The notes below the pieces were generated by a model that did not search any database, was not told where the DNA came from, and was given only the letters and a program-made list of their open reading frames with translations. DNA of 64,000 nt from Hygrocybe punicea (lineage: Eukaryota; Basidiomycota; Agaricomycetes; Agaricales; Hygrophoraceae): NCBI GenBank assembly GCA_963556145.1, contig OY744463.1:1488001-1552000 (forward strand), written 5' to 3'. This document shows, piece after piece, positions 62,434 through 64,000 of the stretch. The position numbers and the translations under genes are program-made. Positions within the stretch are counted from its first letter, which is position 1; each line of letters opens with the position of its first letter.

Positions 62434-62789
62434 TAAACGGATTCGTTGGAGAAAGGAATGAGCGCAAAGTCGTCACCAGGACGGAAAGGACGAGAGTTGG
62501 CCGTTGGGCTAGGGGAGTAGGGTGCCATTTAGAATGCCACTGGTTGTTCTTGTACTTTCGGGCAGCTGCACTGGCCAGGATGGCCTTGTAATATTGTGTA
62601 CTACAAGGCGGTTGGCGACAGAACGAACTGGAAGCTGATAACAATTGCCTAATCGAACTCATTAATATTGTATTACTTACATGTACCGCCAACACCTCCC
62701 CCTTCTCATCGTTCAAACGTTCAAACTTGAATCCCTTGCGTTCTTCAAAACCCAACCGTGACAAGTCGACATACCAGCAACCTACAGGA
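62434..62789. promoter_or_regulatory. Probable bidirectional promoter (F-box / aminopeptidase P)
   Basis: 356 bp between divergent start codons at 62433 and 62790. An overlapping open minus-strand frame here (62860-62434) is not recognised as a protein. No promoter element identified. Confidence 0.45.
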
Positions 62790-64000
62790 ATGACTAGAGG
62801 TGAATCCTCTCGAAATCCTGATGGAGAGCACCCCAGCACTGGCGTGAGGCATTCGTCCACGCGATGGGGCTTGTCATGGCCGTTCGGAAAAGCATCGTTG
62901 CCTCTGAAGTCGCCAGATGGAGCCAGCTTTCAGCCTCCCATCAGCCATAACTCGAACAGCCAAGCGAATCATGATATCCCCGCCAACGGTACTCAGGTGG
63001 ATTCAACTGATGACTGCACGACAACCTCAGTGAACATCTTCGATAGACTGAAGGAACTTCGGAAGCTAATGACGGTGCACAATATTGACTACTAGTAAGA
63101 CAAAATTAGACATTCTCTGCACTTCCATCATTAATTGTCGTACTAGTGTCATTCCGAGCGAAGACGCTCACCAGTCGGAGCATATTGCATCGAGTGACAG
63201 GCGGCTAGAATACATCTCGGGGTGTGTGAACGCCAACCTTGGATACTTTATCTTATGCCATCTGATCAGACATCAGATTCGCTGGGACCGGCCAGGCTGT
63301 GGTTTCATTGATAGCCGCTTTCCTCATCGTAGACAAACGTGAAGCAGGGAAACAGTTACTCGACCTCAATTGGCAACTCACCGTTGTAGACACGCCACTC
63401 GATTGGATTGATTGGCTCATCGTGAGTTTTCTGTGATTCAGTGGAATGCCTCATTATAGTACTACCAGGATCTAGTCAAGCGTTCGCGCATAGGAATCGA
63501 CGCTCGCATGATCTCCGTTGAGACGGCTAGACGTCTTATCCCAAAATTGGCAAGCCAGTCGTCCAAGCTAGTCTTCCCGCCGCGCAACCTTGTCGATCTT
63601 ATTTGGACGGAAAGACCTCCAAAACCAAAGGCGCCCATTTTTGTAGAACAGATGGAATCTGCAGGTGATCACTCAAAGTAACACAGATTCCAGGCTGATG
63701 CTAATGGGTGCCAAGGCAAAAATGCATTAGCCAAGTTAAATGTCCTTCGAGACTGGCTCAAAGTGCAAGCAGCTGCTGTAATATCGTCTCCTTCGATGCT
63801 CGAACCGACCCCAGCTGTTGCCACTGTCATTGCTTCTCTCGCAAGGATTGGTGCGCTGACGTTTCGTGGGATGACTCTTATATCTGCTAACGTTCTTTAC
63901 AGCTGATTTACTCAACCTGCGTGGTTCTGATACCCCCTTCAGCCCACTTTTCCGATCGTACTTGTTTGTCGGTCAAGAGCGTGTGGTGCTTTTCATCAAT
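62790..64000 (+). CDS. Xaa-Pro aminopeptidase 1 (aminopeptidase P), truncated by window edge
   Basis: Metallopeptidase that removes N-terminal residues before proline. Only the N-terminal creatinase-like domains are present; the catalytic pita-bread domain lies beyond 64000. The first ~70 residues after ATG at 62790 are polar and disordered. The conserved part begins RLKELRKLMTVHNIDYY, then (across an intron near 63092-63148) VIPSEDAHQSEHIASSD and RLEYISGF, KQLLDLNWQL, SRIGIDARMIS, PPRNLVDLIW and LLNLRGSDTPFSPLFRSYL. These match the family closely. The GFAGTGQAVV segment differs from the usual GFTGSAGTAVV. A more upstream start is not excluded. Confidence 0.85.

Overview
This window is nuclear DNA from a filamentous basidiomycete, most likely an Agaricomycete. 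The evidence is dense genes on both strands, many introns of about 50-60 nt per gene, mostly GT-AG with two GC-AG exceptions, and a fungal gene set: DASH subunit Ask1, a Hog1-type MAP kinase, a Skt5/Chs4-type chitin synthase regulator, a DNMT1-type cytosine methyltransferase with a replication-foci domain, a DUF4246 protein, and a Galpha subunit of the expanded mushroom type. I cannot name the genus from the sequence alone.

Positions 1 to about 7,300 form a repeat-rich, gene-poor zone. It holds a 34-bp minisatellite with a 238-bp higher-order duplication, two copies of one LTR-like element (one CpG-rich, one CpG-depleted), a gag-like fragment, hairpin-forming low-complexity modules, a tRNA-derived SINE-like element followed by GTCCAC repeats, a decayed copia-type gag, and a tyrosine-recombinase-like fragment. 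I see no intact transposon.

From about 7,300 to the right edge the window is compact euchromatin with about 24 protein-coding genes. In order they are: inositol monophosphatase(-), proteasome alpha-5(+), RidA/Mmf1(-), DcpS(-), atypical Galpha(-), a mucin-like membrane protein with duplicated exons(+), Ask1(+), Dus2(+), methylcrotonyl-CoA carboxylase alpha(+), Exo84(-), Skt5/Chs4(-), Dph4(+), DNMT1(-), Hog1(-), Mcr1(+), Ubp2-like DUB(+), a small coiled-coil protein(-), THO subunit Hpr1/THOC1(+), UDP-glucose 4-epimerase(+), DUF4246(-), Pin1/Ess1(+), MOSC protein(+), CreB/Ubp9-like DUB(+), F-box protein(-), and an aminopeptidase P cut by the right edge(+).

Most genes are housekeeping and are not organised as a pathway cluster. 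Several are head-to-head pairs with 110-360 bp between start codons and probably share promoters. Functional themes that recur are cell wall and secretion (Skt5, Exo84, Hog1), protein turnover (proteasome alpha-5, two DUBs, F-box), RNA metabolism (DcpS, Dus2, THOC1) and mitochondrial metabolism (MCCalpha, Mcr1, RidA).

The most interesting details concern gene structure: micro-exons of 14 and 15 nt, a GC-AG intron that splits the catalytic Cys codon of the DNA methyltransferase, tandemly duplicated in-frame exons separated by introns of identical length, an apparent 1-nt frameshift in EXO84, and a Galpha lacking the usual lipid-anchor glycine and switch-II glutamine. Exon boundaries were inferred by eye from splice signals, frame continuity and remembered family motifs. 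I found no obvious new multi-gene system.
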